Source: Acidocella sp.
GTDB lineage: Bacteria; Pseudomonadota; Alphaproteobacteria; Acetobacterales; Acetobacteraceae
Length of the DNA: 64,000 bases
Assembly (NCBI GenBank): GCA_031291755.1
Contig: JARLIK010000019.1
Location: 186,001 to 250,000, forward strand
Reading direction: 5' to 3'
In this document: piece by piece, positions 31,438-51,129 of the stretch
How the letters are laid out: each line of letters opens with the position of its first letter
Numbering within the stretch: position 1 is the stretch's first letter
Notes under the pieces: generated by a model
Told to the model about the DNA's origin: nothing
The model's database searches: none
The model's input: only the letters and a program-made list of their open reading frames with translations
Made by a program: the position numbers and the translations under genes

Positions 31438-32640
31438 CTACAGCCCCACGGCGCCCAGCCGGACGATCTCCACAATGTCGCCGGCGTTTTTGGCTGGGTC
31501 GTACGGCTGGCGTTTGATCAGTGCCGCGGCATTTGCAAGCGTGCGCAGCATGCCGGAATCCTGTTTGCCAAACGGTGTTGCCACCCATTCATAGCCATCG
31601 CGCTGCAAATTCGCCCGCACATAATCCTCGCGGATGTCATTTGCAGGCATCGTAGCACCGAGGCGGGCGGTTTCCAGCATCGGCGGTTCGGCTTGCAAGC
31701 CGGACAGCACCGCGACGGCCGGGCTTATAAACAACAAGGCGCAGACATAGGCGGAAACCGGATTACCCGGCAGGCCCAGCACCGGCATGCCGTCCATGTT
31801 GCCGAACATCAGCGGCTTGCCGGGGCGCATCGCGATTTTCCAGAAATCCAGGATCAAGCCGCGGGCCTGTAAGGCGGGCTGCACCAGGTCATGGTCGCCG
31901 ACGCTGGCGCCGCCGGTGGTGATCAGCAAGTCGGCACCACGCGCTGCTTCCGCGCCACCGGCAATGGCGGTGAGGTCGTCGACCGCAATCGGCAGCACAA
32001 TAGGTTCACTGCCACAGGCCGAAACGAACGCCGCCAGCATATGCGCGTTGGAGCTGACGATGCCGCCATCGCTGATCGCCTCACCGGGCAGCGAAATTTC
32101 ATCGCCGGTTGATAGGATGGCAATTTTTGGCCGCCGGTGCACGGTGACCCAAGGGTGGTTCCCTGCTGCTGCCAGCCCAATGTCGCGTGCGTTTAGCATT
32201 TTTCCGGCGGGAACCAATATATCGCCCACCTTGAAGTCTTGTCCAGCGGGGCGAATGTTTTTACCAGCGGCGGCGGCTTCGTTGATGTGGATATCCGCCC
32301 CCGAGGCCGTGACATTTTCCTGGATGATGACGCTGTCGGCACCTGATGGCATCACGCTGCCGGTAAACAGCCGTACTGCCTCGCCAGCGCTGATCTGCCC
32401 GGTGAATGGGTGGCCCGCTGGCGCGGAACCGATGAGTTTGAGCACGGCTTTTTCATGGGCGTCAGCAGCCCGCACTGCGTAGCCATCCATGGCGGAAATA
32501 TCGGCGGGCGGCTGGGTTAACCGCGCGGTCACCGGCACCGCCAATACCCGGCCATGGGCGGTGGCGAGCGCGATGGTTTCATGCCCGGTTGGTTTCATGG
32601 CGCTGAGAATTTTCGTGCGAGCGTCTGCAACGCTGAGCAT
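31438..32640 (-). CDS. moeA: molybdopterin molybdenumtransferase
   Basis: SAMDGYAVRA, PSGADSVIIQENV, ILSTGDEI, TTGGASVGDHD, GLPGNPVSAYVC. Confidence 0.95.
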   Translation of the reverse strand: MLSVADARTKILSAMKPTGHETIALATAHGRVLAVPVTARLTQPPADISAMDGYAVRAADAHEKAVLKLIGSAPAGHPFTGQISAGEAVRLFTGSVMPSGADSVIIQENVTASGADIHINEAAAAGKNIRPAGQDFKVGDILVPAGKMLNARDIGLAAAGNHPWVTVHRRPKIAILSTGDEISLPGEAISDGGIVSSNAHMLAAFVSACGSEPIVLPIAVDDLTAIAGGAEAARGADLLITTGGASVGDHDLVQPALQARGLILDFWKIAMRPGKPLMFGNMDGMPVLGLPGNPVSAYVCALLFISPAVAVLSGLQAEPPMLETARLGATMPANDIREDYVRANLQRDGYEWVATPFGKQDSGMLRTLANAAALIKRQPYDPAKNAGDIVEIVRLGAVGL

Positions 32641-33116
32641 CAGGCTTGCCTGAAATCGCCGGATTTGCCACCGGATTTGGCCACGACCCGGATATCCTCG
32701 ATGCGCATGCCGCGATCCACCGCTTTGACCATGTCGTAGATGGTGAGGGCGGCGATGCTTACAGCACTCAGCGCTTCCATCTCAACGCCTGTGCGTCCGG
32801 TGGTTCGGACGGTGGCGGTAATGTCGACGGATGAATCTTCCTCGTTCAGCACCAGATCAACCGTCACCGAGGAGATTGCCAGCGGATGGCAGAGGGGAAT
32901 TAAATCCGAGGTTCGTTTGGCCCCCATGATTCCTGCCAGACGTGCTGCGGCCAATACGTCGCCTTTGGGTGCGCCACCGGAGCCTATTAACGCCAGCGTT
33001 GCGGCTAGCATTTTTACCCGGCCTTTGGCGGTGGCTTCGCGCACGGTTTCTGCCTTATCGGAGACATCCACCATGCGGGCGTGGCCCGCCGCATCGATAT
33101 GTGTGAGGCGGCTCAT
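32640..33116 (-). CDS. moaC: cyclic pyranopterin monophosphate synthase
   Basis: [71 protein letters not shown]. Confidence 0.96.
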   Translation of the reverse strand: MSRLTHIDAAGHARMVDVSDKAETVREATAKGRVKMLAATLALIGSGGAPKGDVLAAARLAGIMGAKRTSDLIPLCHPLAISSVTVDLVLNEEDSSVDITATVRTTGRTGVEMEALSAVSIAALTIYDMVKAVDRGMRIEDIRVVAKSGGKSGDFRQA

Positions 33117-33931
33117 GCGGTTCCCAGTAATTGCTGCACGGCCAGTTTCACATCCGTCTGCCGCATCAGCGACTCACCAACCAGAAACCCCTGCACGCAC
33201 ACATTTTGCAGTCGCTTAATATCGTCATGAGTTTTGATGCCAGATTCCGACACCAGGAATTTATCAGGTGGGGCAAGCTTGGCTAATCGCTCGGTGGTTT
33301 CCAGCGTGGTGACCATGGTTTTCAGATTGCGGTTATTAATTCCCAGCAACGTGGTTTGCAGCCCTAAGGCGCGGTCAAGTTCCGCCTCGTCATGCACCTC
33401 GGCCAGCACGTCCATATCCAGGCTGCGGGCCAGTTCTTCCAAATCCCGTGCCTGGGAATCTGTCAGCGCCGCCATGATCAGCAAAATGCAGTCAGCACCC
33501 ATCGCACGCGATTCATAAACCTGCCACGGGTCGAGGATGAAATCCTTGCGGATCACCGGCAGCTTCACCGCGGCCCGGGCGGTTTGCAAATGCGCGGGCG
33601 AGCCCTGGAAATATTTTTTGTCGGTCAACACCGAAAGGCAGACCGCGCCGCCCTCCATGTAAGCCGTGGCGATGCTCTGCGGGTCAAAATCTTCCCGGAT
33701 CAACCCGCCAGAGGGCGAGGCTTTTTTGATTTCGGTAATCAACCCGGGCCGGCCGGCGGCGGTTGCATCCATCAGGGCGCGGCCAAAGCCGCGTGGCTTA
33801 CCGGCTTCCTTCGCCAGCCCCTTCACATCGTCCATGCTGTAATTGGTTTTGCGCGTGGCAACGCCAGCCAGCGTGTCAGCGCAAATTTTAGCGAGAATAT
33901 CCTCGCCGGTCGTCATCGGCCCATCCATCAA
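33113..33931 (-). CDS. trpC: indole-3-glycerol phosphate synthase
   Basis: [64 protein letters not shown]. Confidence 0.96.
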   Translation of the reverse strand: MMDGPMTTGEDILAKICADTLAGVATRKTNYSMDDVKGLAKEAGKPRGFGRALMDATAAGRPGLITEIKKASPSGGLIREDFDPQSIATAYMEGGAVCLSVLTDKKYFQGSPAHLQTARAAVKLPVIRKDFILDPWQVYESRAMGADCILLIMAALTDSQARDLEELARSLDMDVLAEVHDEAELDRALGLQTTLLGINNRNLKTMVTTLETTERLAKLAPPDKFLVSESGIKTHDDIKRLQNVCVQGFLVGESLMRQTDVKLAVQQLLGTA

Positions 33932-34974
33932 ACAAGTTCCTGTCGCGGCGCAACGTCCGGGTTTACATTTGAAGCGGCAACCAAGGCAGCAAGCACGGCT
34001 TTTGCCCGTCCGCTGTCAATGGCGGTTGCCGCCTTCGCCACCCCCTCTGCCAGAGAATGAGCCTTCCCGGCAATCATCAGGGCGGCGGCGGCGTTGAACA
34101 AAATCGTATCACGATAGGCGCCGGGGGCGCCTTCCAGCATGGTCCGCATGGCGGCGGCGTTTTCCGCGGCATCGCCGCCCTTAATGGCGGATTGCGGGGC
34201 AGACGCCAGACCAGCATCGGCGGCAACCAGGGTGAATTCCGAAATTTCACCATCTTTCAGGGCAACGACATGGTTGATGCCATCCAGTGTCAGCTCATCC
34301 AGCCCGTTGCCATACACCACCCACGCCGCCTGGCTGCCGAGCCGTTGGAGTGTTTCCACCATCGGCCGCGCCCATTTTGGGTCGAACACGCCGATCAGCT
34401 GGTGTTTGACGCCGGCTGGATTGGCCATCGGGCCGGTAAGGTTGAAGATCGTGCGGGTGCCAAGCTCGGCGCGTACCGGGCCAGCGTGCCGCAGTGCTGC
34501 GTGATGTTTGGGCGCAAACAAAAACACGCAGCCGACATCGTGTAAAATCTGTTCCAGTTGGGCGGGCGGCGCTTCGATATTAACACCGAGCGCGATCAGC
34601 ACATCGGCCCCGCCCGAGCGCGAGGAAAGGGCACGGTTGCCATGCTTGGCGACCGGCACCCCGCAGGCGGCCACCACCAGTGAGACGGCGGTGGAAATAT
34701 TCAAACTCGCCGCACCATCGCCGCCGGTGCCGCAAACATCCATGGCATCAGCAGGCGCGGAAATGGGGATCATGCGCGCCCGCATGGCGGTGACAGCGCC
34801 GGTCAGTTCAGCGACGGTTTCGCCGCGGACTCGCATCGCCATCAGCATCCCGCCGATTTGTGCTGACGTGGCTTCGCCATCCATCACCACCCCGAAGGCG
34901 GCCTCGGCCTCGGTTTCGCTTAAGGATTGGCCAAGAGCAAGACGCGCCAGCACGGGCTTCAAACCGATGCTCAT
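33928..34974 (-). CDS. trpD: anthranilate phosphoribosyltransferase
   Basis: [52 protein letters not shown]. Confidence 0.97.
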   Translation of the reverse strand: MSIGLKPVLARLALGQSLSETEAEAAFGVVMDGEATSAQIGGMLMAMRVRGETVAELTGAVTAMRARMIPISAPADAMDVCGTGGDGAASLNISTAVSLVVAACGVPVAKHGNRALSSRSGGADVLIALGVNIEAPPAQLEQILHDVGCVFLFAPKHHAALRHAGPVRAELGTRTIFNLTGPMANPAGVKHQLIGVFDPKWARPMVETLQRLGSQAAWVVYGNGLDELTLDGINHVVALKDGEISEFTLVAADAGLASAPQSAIKGGDAAENAAAMRTMLEGAPGAYRDTILFNAAAALMIAGKAHSLAEGVAKAATAIDSGRAKAVLAALVAASNVNPDVAPRQELV

Positions 34975-35567
34975 GCGGCCAGTTTCGGGGCGTTTTTGCC
35001 GCGTGCTATATTTAGGAAGTTTTCCAAAATCTCGTGGCCATGGCTGGTAGCGATACTCTCAGGGTGAAACTGCACGCCGAATATCGGCAGGTTTTTGTGC
35101 CGCAGTCCCATGATGATGCCATCATCGGTCCAGGCGGTGACTTCCAGCGCGTCCGGCAAGGTGGTGCGTTCCACGATCAACGAATGATAGCGGGTGGCGG
35201 TGAAAGGGTCGGGCAGGCCAGCGAAGATATCGCTGTTGGCGTGATGCACCGGGCTGGTTTTGCCATGCACCGGCTCAGGGGCGCGGATCACATGGCCGCC
35301 AAACGCCTGGCCGATGGCCTGATGGCCCAGGCAAACCCCGAGCAGCGGTACCTTGCCCGCTGCGGCGGTGACCATTTCCAGGCAAATGCCCGCCTCATTG
35401 GGGGTGCAGGGGCCGGGCGAGAGTACGATGGCTGTGGGATTCAACGCCAGCACTTCGGCGGGGGTAATTTTGTCGTTCCGGCGCACCACGCAGTCAGCCC
35501 CTAAATCGCCCAGGAAATGCACCAAGTTGAAGGTGAAACTGTCATAATTATCAATCAGCACGATCAT
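34971..35567 (-). CDS. trpG: anthranilate synthase glutamine amidotransferase component
   Basis: [56 protein letters not shown]. Confidence 0.95.
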   Translation of the reverse strand: MIVLIDNYDSFTFNLVHFLGDLGADCVVRRNDKITPAEVLALNPTAIVLSPGPCTPNEAGICLEMVTAAAGKVPLLGVCLGHQAIGQAFGGHVIRAPEPVHGKTSPVHHANSDIFAGLPDPFTATRYHSLIVERTTLPDALEVTAWTDDGIIMGLRHKNLPIFGVQFHPESIATSHGHEILENFLNIARGKNAPKLAA

Positions 35568-37078
35568 GACACGCGGCCTTTATCAGCATAGCGCACGGCA
35601 TCCTCGGCGGCGCGGAACAGAGCGCGGGCTTTTTGCACGCTCTCGGCATATTCGGCCTCGGGGTCGGAATCCGCCACCACACCGACACCGGCCTGCACAT
35701 ACATGGTGCCGTCTTTCACGAGCGCCGTGCGCAGCCCGATGCAGGTATCCATGGTGCCGTTGGCGGCGAAATAGCCGATGCAGCCAGCGTATAGGCCACG
35801 CCGGGAGGGTTCCAGCTCGTCAATGATCTCCATCGCCCGCACTTTTGGCGCACCCGAGAGGGTGCCCGCCGGGAAGCCTGCCACCAGCGCGTCCAGCGCA
35901 TCCAGCCCAGGCTTGATATGGCCCTCCACGGTGGAGGAGATGTGCATCACATGGCTGAACCGCTCAATGGCGAAACTTTCCACCACCCGCACCGAGCCGA
36001 TTTCAGAGACCCGGCCCACATCGTTGCGGCCTAAATCCAGCAGCATCAAATGCTCGGCGCGCTCTTTCGGGTCGGCCAGTAACTCGGCTTCAAGTGCTGC
36101 ATCTTCAGCCTTGTCGGCACCGCGTTTGCGCGTGCCTGCCAGTGGCCGGATGGTGACAACGCCACCCCGCAGCCGCACCAGAATTTCCGGCGACGAGCCC
36201 ACCGCCTGGAAATTTCCGAAATCCAGATAGAATAAAAACGGCGCCGGGTTAATCCGCCGTAGGCTGCGGTACAGCGCAAACGGCGGCATGGTGAAGGGCG
36301 CTTCAAAACGCTGGCTCGGCACCACCTGGAATACGTCACCGGCGCGGATGTAATCCTTGCCCTTCTCCACCATCGCCAGGAATTCATCCTTGGTCATGTT
36401 GGATTTGGATATTGGCGCTGGAATTTGCGCCGGGCTGATCAGTTTCGGCACTGGTTGTTCTAGGGCCGTGACTGCAGCCTTGATGCGTAATTCAGCGGCG
36501 GCATAGGCGGTGGCGGCACTTATGCCCGCTTTCGGATACACCGGAGCGGCTAACGTGAGTTCGTCGGTTACGCCATCGAAAATCGCAAACAGGCTGGGCC
36601 GGACCAGAATGGCTTCCGGGATACTCAGCACATCGGGGTTGGCGTTGGGGATATCCTCCATCAGCCGCACCATGTCGTAACCCAGATAACCCGAAAGTCC
36701 GCCGGTCATCGGCGGCAGACCTTCCGGCACATCCAGTTTGGTCTCGGCAATCAAGTCGCGCAGACTATCCAGTGGTGGCTCACCGACCGGCAAAAAATGA
36801 TCCGGGTCGTGCTGAGCGTCGCGATTCAGCAGCGCCACGCCGTTGTCGCAGCGCCAGATTAAGTCCGGCGCCATACCGATAACCGAGTAGCGCCCGCGGG
36901 TGGCGCCGCCTTCCACGCTTTCCAGCAGGAATGAAAATTTCTTGCCATGCGCCAGCTTCAAAAATGCCGCGACCGGCGTGAGCAAATCCGCCACGTCATG
37001 CCGCCACACCAGCGAGCCGCGCCCGGCTTCATAGGCGGCACGGAAGGCATCGTAGGCAGGCGGGGCAACGGCATTCAT
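35564..37078 (-). CDS. trpE: anthranilate synthase component I
   Basis: Chorismate-binding motifs: [63 protein letters not shown]. Confidence 0.96.
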   Translation of the reverse strand: MNAVAPPAYDAFRAAYEAGRGSLVWRHDVADLLTPVAAFLKLAHGKKFSFLLESVEGGATRGRYSVIGMAPDLIWRCDNGVALLNRDAQHDPDHFLPVGEPPLDSLRDLIAETKLDVPEGLPPMTGGLSGYLGYDMVRLMEDIPNANPDVLSIPEAILVRPSLFAIFDGVTDELTLAAPVYPKAGISAATAYAAAELRIKAAVTALEQPVPKLISPAQIPAPISKSNMTKDEFLAMVEKGKDYIRAGDVFQVVPSQRFEAPFTMPPFALYRSLRRINPAPFLFYLDFGNFQAVGSSPEILVRLRGGVVTIRPLAGTRKRGADKAEDAALEAELLADPKERAEHLMLLDLGRNDVGRVSEIGSVRVVESFAIERFSHVMHISSTVEGHIKPGLDALDALVAGFPAGTLSGAPKVRAMEIIDELEPSRRGLYAGCIGYFAANGTMDTCIGLRTALVKDGTMYVQAGVGVVADSDPEAEYAESVQKARALFRAAEDAVRYADKGRVS

Positions 37079-37099
37079 CTTCGAGGTCTGGCTTTCAGT

Positions 37100-38989
37100 C
37101 TATTGGTATATTTGGGCGAATAATTTTGGATCAACGCTCACCTTGTCGCGGGCTTGCAGGCCACCCAGGAAGCTCTCAGCCACGTCATTTTGCAAGGATT
37201 TCGTCAATGATTGCTGGAGCTGCGCGACCAGTGTGGGGTCTTGCGCCGGTGTCGGCTGGTCGATTTTGGCAAGCACGGCGACCACGAATCCGCTATCCGT
37301 CTGCTGCATCGTGGCCTGTCCGAGCTTCAAGCTGAACAGAATCTGCTCCATCTGCGACGTCATGCCGCTGGGCTGCGCCACGCGGGTCTGCGGGGCTGAC
37401 ATTTCAACCGAATACCCATCCGCATCGGCCAGTTGATCGAGCGATTTGCCGGTGTTGACGGCATGCAACAGATCGGCGGCCTTCACCTCGGCCTCGCGGG
37501 CTTGCGCGTCCTGGGTCCAGGCGGCGGCGACCTGGGCTTTCACCTGATCATAAGGCTGCACCGCCGGCGGGGTGATGCTGTCCAGGGTGAAGGCGAAGTA
37601 GCCGCCGTCCGGGCCTGATACAAGTTGCGCAGCATCGCCGACATGGGCGGCAAAGATTGCTTTCACGATGGCGGCGCGCAATTTATCGCCGCCGGGTATG
37701 GGCGCCGGGGTGCCATCGGTGGTGTTGCCATTGGCATCCAGCGTGCCCTGCACGGCGGCAAGGTCAAGATTCCCAGGTAACTGGTCAAGCGGGGTCTGCC
37801 CGGCCAGGGCGTCCTGCACGTTATCGACATCTTTTGCCACCTGGTCCTGCGCTTCCTGCAACTGGATTTGCGCTTTCAACTCGGGCGTTAGGGAGGCGAG
37901 GCTGGGCGCACCGCCAGCTTGGGCGTCAGTCACCTTGAAGACGAAATTACCAATATCTCCTTGCACCGGCCCGGTAACAGCCCCAGGGGTGGCGGCAAAT
38001 ACCGCGGCCTCAAGCGCTGGGGACGGGATTTGGTTGGCTTGCGCATGGTCAAGTTGCACGGTTGAGGCCCCTGCGTCCTTGGCGGCGGCCTGGATTTTCG
38101 TCCAGTCGGCGCCGGCCTGCCAGAGAGCGGCGAGCTTGGCGGCGGTGGCTGGGCTGTCGCTGGTAATAACCTGCACGCTGCGGGTGGCGGGCACTGACCG
38201 CTGGGCACTGATGCGGGCGTATAAGGCCTGCAATTTAGCATCGCTGACCGCTTCATTGTGGGCCAGCACCTGCGGTGACAGCACCACAATTTTGGCGGTG
38301 CGGTACTCCGGTGCGGTGAATTGCGCCGGGTGGTTTTTCCAATAGCGCTGCAGTTCGGCATCACTCGGTGTGGCTGGTGATGGTTGGCTGGTAACCGGGA
38401 TTGTCACCATCTCGGCGGTGCGTGACTGTGAGATGAAGTTGAAAATCTGATTGACCAGCTCCTGCGGGGGGCTGGCGCCGCTGACGATCGAGGGGATCAA
38501 CTGGTCGGTTTTCACGCTATCGGTCTCGAGTGCCAGAAACCGGTCCTGCGAATAGCCGTTTTGCTGTAGTACCGAGGCAAATTTGGCCTGGTCGAAGGTG
38601 CCGTTGGTCTGGAAGGCGGGAATCGCATAAATCCGTGACCGCACGGCGGAGTCCGGTGCTGCGATGCCAACCGCTTGCTCCTCCAGCGCCATGGCGTGCT
38701 GGCGCAGCACGGTGGCCAGGGCGGATTGGGCGATTTGCTGGCGGGTGGCTTGGTCAGGTGCGCCGTTTTGCTGGGCTTTGTTCAGCTCGGATTGGTATTC
38801 CGCCTGAACTTCACTGATATCCACGGGCTTGCCGCCGATATGCGCAACGGCGGTGACTCCGCCGGTCATCAGCGGCAGCGCGCTTGAGGCCCCCCAGGCG
38901 ACGAACACCAGCATCAGCAGGACCGAGAATACCCGTGCGATCCAGCTGCCTTTTAAACTGCGTACCCAATAAAGCATGTTTTGCTGCAA
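37100..38989 (-). CDS. PpiD/SurA-like periplasmic folding protein
   Basis: N-terminal TM anchor (WIARVFSVLLMLVFVAWGASSALPLM), SurA-N-like region, PPIC-like central region; 629 aa. Confidence 0.88.
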   Translation of the reverse strand: MQQNMLYWVRSLKGSWIARVFSVLLMLVFVAWGASSALPLMTGGVTAVAHIGGKPVDISEVQAEYQSELNKAQQNGAPDQATRQQIAQSALATVLRQHAMALEEQAVGIAAPDSAVRSRIYAIPAFQTNGTFDQAKFASVLQQNGYSQDRFLALETDSVKTDQLIPSIVSGASPPQELVNQIFNFISQSRTAEMVTIPVTSQPSPATPSDAELQRYWKNHPAQFTAPEYRTAKIVVLSPQVLAHNEAVSDAKLQALYARISAQRSVPATRSVQVITSDSPATAAKLAALWQAGADWTKIQAAAKDAGASTVQLDHAQANQIPSPALEAAVFAATPGAVTGPVQGDIGNFVFKVTDAQAGGAPSLASLTPELKAQIQLQEAQDQVAKDVDNVQDALAGQTPLDQLPGNLDLAAVQGTLDANGNTTDGTPAPIPGGDKLRAAIVKAIFAAHVGDAAQLVSGPDGGYFAFTLDSITPPAVQPYDQVKAQVAAAWTQDAQAREAEVKAADLLHAVNTGKSLDQLADADGYSVEMSAPQTRVAQPSGMTSQMEQILFSLKLGQATMQQTDSGFVVAVLAKIDQPTPAQDPTLVAQLQQSLTKSLQNDVAESFLGGLQARDKVSVDPKLFAQIYQ

Positions 38990-39258
38990 TCCCTGAAAGT
39001 CCGGTCTCTATAGTCCGGCTCGCTTGGCCCTCACAAGGCACCAGGGCACCAGCCGGGCGTCCTTGGCATCTTTGGGTGTGGGTTTTCATGTCATGTATAG
39101 GTGAATTGCGCCTGAAACATATGCGGGCCATATAGACAAAGAGCTCCGAAACCCTGTAAAGCTCCGCGCTTCAAGGAACGTGGGAGGTTGGGCGAAGGGT
39201 CGCCCGGCCGGATGTACCACGGTCCATTGGGCAGTTTGCCCAGGGATAGGAGCCAGAA

Positions 39259-39693
39259 ATGGCAAAAAAGATTGTTGGCTATATTAAGCTGCAAATTCCC
39301 GCCGGTAAGGCTAACCCGTCGCCGCCAGTAGGCCCGGCGCTCGGTCAGCGCGGTTTGAATATCATGCAGTTCGTCAAGGAATTCAACGCCGCGACGCAGG
39401 GCATGGAGCCTGGTATGCCGGTGCCGGTGGTGATCACCGCGTACGGCGACCGTACCTTCAACTTCATCATGAAGACCCCGCCGAACACCTACTTCCTCAA
39501 GAAGGCGGCCGGTATCACCAAGGGCACGACCACCCCAGGCAAAGGTGCGGCTGTGGGTAAAGTGACCATGTCGCAGCTGCGTGAAATCGCCGCGACCAAG
39601 ATGATTCATATGAATGCCAACGATGTTGACGGCGCTGTCCGCATGTTGATTGGCTCGGCCCGCTCGATGGGCGTGACCGTGGTGGAGGGCTAA
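39259..39693 (+). CDS. rplK: 50S ribosomal protein L11
   Basis: [44 protein letters not shown]. Confidence 0.98.
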   Translation: MAKKIVGYIKLQIPAGKANPSPPVGPALGQRGLNIMQFVKEFNAATQGMEPGMPVPVVITAYGDRTFNFIMKTPPNTYFLKKAAGITKGTTTPGKGAAVGKVTMSQLREIAATKMIHMNANDVDGAVRMLIGSARSMGVTVVEG

Positions 39694-39697
39694 TCCG

Positions 39698-40390
39698 ATG
39701 GCACATGATAAGCGCTTAACCAAAGCCTACACCACCTTCGACCGCAACAAGAACTACGCGCTGACCGAAGCCGTGAAGATGGCCAAGACCAATGCCAAGG
39801 CGAAGTTTGATGAAACCATTGAAATTTCGCTGAACCTGGGCATTGACCCGCGCCACGCCGACCAGATGGTTCGTGGTCTGATCTCGCTGCCGAATGGTAC
39901 GGGTAAAGTTCTGCGCGTCGGCGTGTTCGCCCGCGGTGCTAAGGCTGATGAAGCTTTGGCCGCCGGCGCTGACGTGGTTGGCGCTGATGATCTGGCTGAA
40001 AAAGTTCAGGCCGGCGAAATCGCGTTCGACCGCTGCATTGCCACCCCGGACATGATGGCCCTGGTAGGCCGTTTGGGTAAAATTCTCGGGCCGCGTGGCC
40101 TGATGCCAAACCCGAAGCTGGGCACCGTGACCATGGATGTGAAGGGCGCCGTTACGGCTGCCAAGTCTGGTCAGGTTGAGTTCCGCGCTGAGAAGGCGGG
40201 GATTATCCACGCCGGCATCGGCAAGGCCAGCTTCGATGAAGACAAGCTGGTCGAGAACGCCAAGGCTTTGGTGGACGCCGTCCAGAAAGCCAAGCCAACC
40301 GGCGCGAAAGGCACATACTTACAGAAGGTCGCGGTCAGTTCGACCATGGGCCCGGGTATCCGGGTCGATGTCGCCAGCATCACAGCCTGA
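39698..40390 (+). CDS. rplA: 50S ribosomal protein L1
   Basis: [45 protein letters not shown]. Confidence 0.98.
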   Translation: MAHDKRLTKAYTTFDRNKNYALTEAVKMAKTNAKAKFDETIEISLNLGIDPRHADQMVRGLISLPNGTGKVLRVGVFARGAKADEALAAGADVVGADDLAEKVQAGEIAFDRCIATPDMMALVGRLGKILGPRGLMPNPKLGTVTMDVKGAVTAAKSGQVEFRAEKAGIIHAGIGKASFDEDKLVENAKALVDAVQKAKPTGAKGTYLQKVAVSSTMGPGIRVDVASITA

Positions 40391-40656
40391 TTAGAGAGAT
40401 ACGCGGCGGTTTATCCCGCCGTGGGCAAGGGGGCCTCAAAACCCCCTGATACCTGTCCGAGACCGTCTGCATCCTTCGGGATTTAATGGAAGCAATTCCG
40501 CAAATGGTAGACGAGGTGCCAAGGACTTTTTCGGAAGGCTTTGGTGGTTCTGATGCGTAAGGACAGGCGATTGGTGTTGGGGGGTGGTCCCCTTGCACCT
40601 TGGGTAACCAGATATTCCGGGATTTCCCCGGACATATCGCCAAGTTGGAGACGGAT
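40391..40656 (+). promoter_or_regulatory. candidate structured leader upstream of rplJ
   Basis: 266-nt non-coding gap between rplA and rplJ with G/C-rich complementary blocks; position matches known L10 autoregulatory leaders. Structure not computed. Confidence 0.4.
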
Positions 40657-41178
40657 GTGGATCGCATAGAGAAGCGTGAATTCGTCGCGGAGTTGTCGAC
40701 GGTGTTTGCCGAGACATCCATGATTGTTGTCACCCGCAATGAGGGCATGACAGTCGCGGATGTTACGGACTTACGCCGGAAGATGCGCGCGGCGGGAGCG
40801 AGCTTCAAGGTTGCGAAGAATCGTCTGGCCCTCCTCGCTCTGGATGGAACCCGGTTCGACGGCTTGAAGCCCTTGATGAAAGGGCCAACGGCAATTTCCT
40901 GGTCAACTGACCCGGTTGCTGTTGCCAAAGCGGCTGTCGACTTCGCCAAAACCAATGACAAGTTTGTACTGGTCGGTGGTTCGCTCGGCTCTCAGATGCT
41001 TGATGTATCTGGGGTCAAAGCGCTCGCCGAACTACCGTCGCTCGACACACTGCGTGCCAAGTTCCTGGGGCTTCTCAATACCCCGGCGACCCGCATTGCA
41101 GGCGTTGTTCAGGCGCCGGCGGCACAGCTTGCCCGGGTTTTTGCGGCGTACGCCGATTCCAAGAGCGAGGCGGCCTGA
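40657..41178 (+). CDS. rplJ: 50S ribosomal protein L10
   Basis: [62 protein letters not shown]; likely GTG start at 40657. Confidence 0.96.
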   Translation: MDRIEKREFVAELSTVFAETSMIVVTRNEGMTVADVTDLRRKMRAAGASFKVAKNRLALLALDGTRFDGLKPLMKGPTAISWSTDPVAVAKAAVDFAKTNDKFVLVGGSLGSQMLDVSGVKALAELPSLDTLRAKFLGLLNTPATRIAGVVQAPAAQLARVFAAYADSKSEAA

Positions 41179-41271
41179 GGGTCACTTCAAAAATCTTGAA
41201 ACAGTTTGTGGGCTGGCGTGGTGCTGGCTTGCAGGGAACCAATCAAAGACTACCTATTAGGAATATATATC

Positions 41272-41652
41272 ATGGCCGATCTTAACTCGCTCGTTGAAGA
41301 GCTGTCGAAACTGACTGTTCTGGAAGCTGCTGAGCTTTCCAAGCTTCTGGAAGAAAAATGGGGCGTGTCCGCTGCTGCACCGGTTGCCGCAGCTGCGGCT
41401 CCTGCTGGCGGCGGCGCTGCTGCTGCTCCGGCTGAAGAACAGACCGAATTCACTGTGATCCTCGCCAATGCCGGCGAGAAGAAGATCAACGTGATTAAGG
41501 AAATCCGGACCATCACCGGTCTGGGTCTCAAGGAAGCTAAGGACCTTGTTGAAGGCGCTCCGAAGACCGTCAAGGAAAACGCGACGAAGGACGAAGCTGC
41601 TGCCATCAAGAAGACATTGGAAGAGCAGGGCGCGACTGTCGAAGTCAAGTAA
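41272..41652 (+). CDS. rplL: 50S ribosomal protein L7/L12
   Basis: [64 protein letters not shown]. Confidence 0.98.
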   Translation: MADLNSLVEELSKLTVLEAAELSKLLEEKWGVSAAAPVAAAAAPAGGGAAAAPAEEQTEFTVILANAGEKKINVIKEIRTITGLGLKEAKDLVEGAPKTVKENATKDEAAAIKKTLEEQGATVEVK

Positions 41653-41702
41653 TTGTCTCATCCGCGAGGGTTGTATGACCCTCGCAAACTGCGCCTAACA
41701 GG

Positions 41703-41732
41703 GCGGGCGATTACCATAGGGTAATCGCCCGC
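41703..41732 (+). promoter_or_regulatory. perfect hairpin between rplL and rpoB (attenuator/processing-site candidate)
   Basis: GCGGGCGATTACC-ATAG-GGTAATCGCCCGC, 13 bp without mismatch, not followed by a T-run. Confidence 0.8.
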
Positions 41733-41774
41733 TATCGGCTGTTGTAACGTGCCTACCGGCTAAAACTGCTACTT

Positions 41775-45980
<4,206 letters not shown>

Positions 45981-46020
45981 GCCGATTGCCTGACCACAAC
46001 CAGAAATTTGAGGGTGTTGA

Positions 46021-50187
<4,167 letters not shown>

Positions 50188-50228
50188 GCTTTAAAGCAGC
50201 ATCCAAGAGAGACCTCTGGGTTGCGATT

Positions 50229-50258
50229 AAAAATGCCGGGCTTGTCCCGGCATTTTTT
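50229..50258 (+). terminator. intrinsic terminator after rpoC
   Basis: AAAAATGCCGGG-CTTGT-CCCGGCATTTTTT stem-loop with T-tract. Confidence 0.9.
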
Positions 50259-50502
50259 GTGCCTGGGCTATTTTACAGGCCCGCCATTCGCAAATCGCTA
50301 ACATTTTAGGGTAGCGCGAAGCCGAGTCATGGGGGCAGAAGATTAAATAAATGGGCACGGCTAAGACGGTAGTGCTTTTATCCCTGGGTAAATTAGCGTT
50401 CCTGGCGTTTGGCCGGTTCATCACAGTTTAGTTCTGGACAATAATCGAATTGTGAACGATCCTCGGTACTGCGGGCTCAAAACCTGTCTTGAAGGGTGAA
50501 GA

Positions 50503-50802
50503 ATGATTTTGGATTCGTGGTTGCGGGGCTCTTGCCTGCTGGTGTGTTTGTCGTTGATCGGGATGCAGGCGGCAAACGCCACTGAAATCAAGCTGCAGCA
50601 CCCCTCCGGAGTTGTCACTGACGTCTCAAATAAAGGCCCCGGCGGTTCGTGGCTCATCGAGGAATGTTTTCCTGATGGCACGGTTAACGAGACCGGGACG
50701 GAACCACCTGCCATGACCCCGGACCAGGTCGTGCAGACCTTGAACAAACATGGTGACGTGGTGACCATCGACGGGGCGCCCTTTATCCCGGGCATGAACT
50801 GA
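50503..50802 (+). CDS. small secreted hypothetical protein
   Basis: Signal peptide (LLVCLSLIGMQAANA); EIKLQHPSGVVTDVSNKGPGGSWLIEECFPDGTV; no family assigned. Confidence 0.55.
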   Translation: MILDSWLRGSCLLVCLSLIGMQAANATEIKLQHPSGVVTDVSNKGPGGSWLIEECFPDGTVNETGTEPPAMTPDQVVQTLNKHGDVVTIDGAPFIPGMN

Positions 50803-50986
50803 GCCGCCCTGGTGGCGTGCCGCTGAGAGGTGGTTTTGCCCCGAGTCTAGGGTTTCAAGTGGTTTCGCGTCTTAGATTCATGGCTGGCCGATGGCGTTTC
50901 AGGCCGCTAAAAGCCTGGGGATACCGCCCCAGCCATGCCGCCATTGCCTAGCTGCCTTTTAATCACTTCAAACCCCCTCGCAATGC

Positions 50987-51015
50987 TTGACTTGGGGGGT
51001 GGTCACTCTTAAGGA
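50987..51015 (+). promoter_or_regulatory. possible promoter of the rpsL operon
   Basis: TTGACT-N17-TAAGGA; good -35, weak -10. Confidence 0.35.
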
Positions 51016-51129
51016 AGGCGCTCTCGCGGTTCCGATGCTTTTCGGGTCCGGGTTTGTTCTTAATATCTGGCGCGTGCGGCGCCGTCCCCTGAGTTTCAGG
51101 GCGCTAAGGCCGCGTGTTGGAGAAGAATT

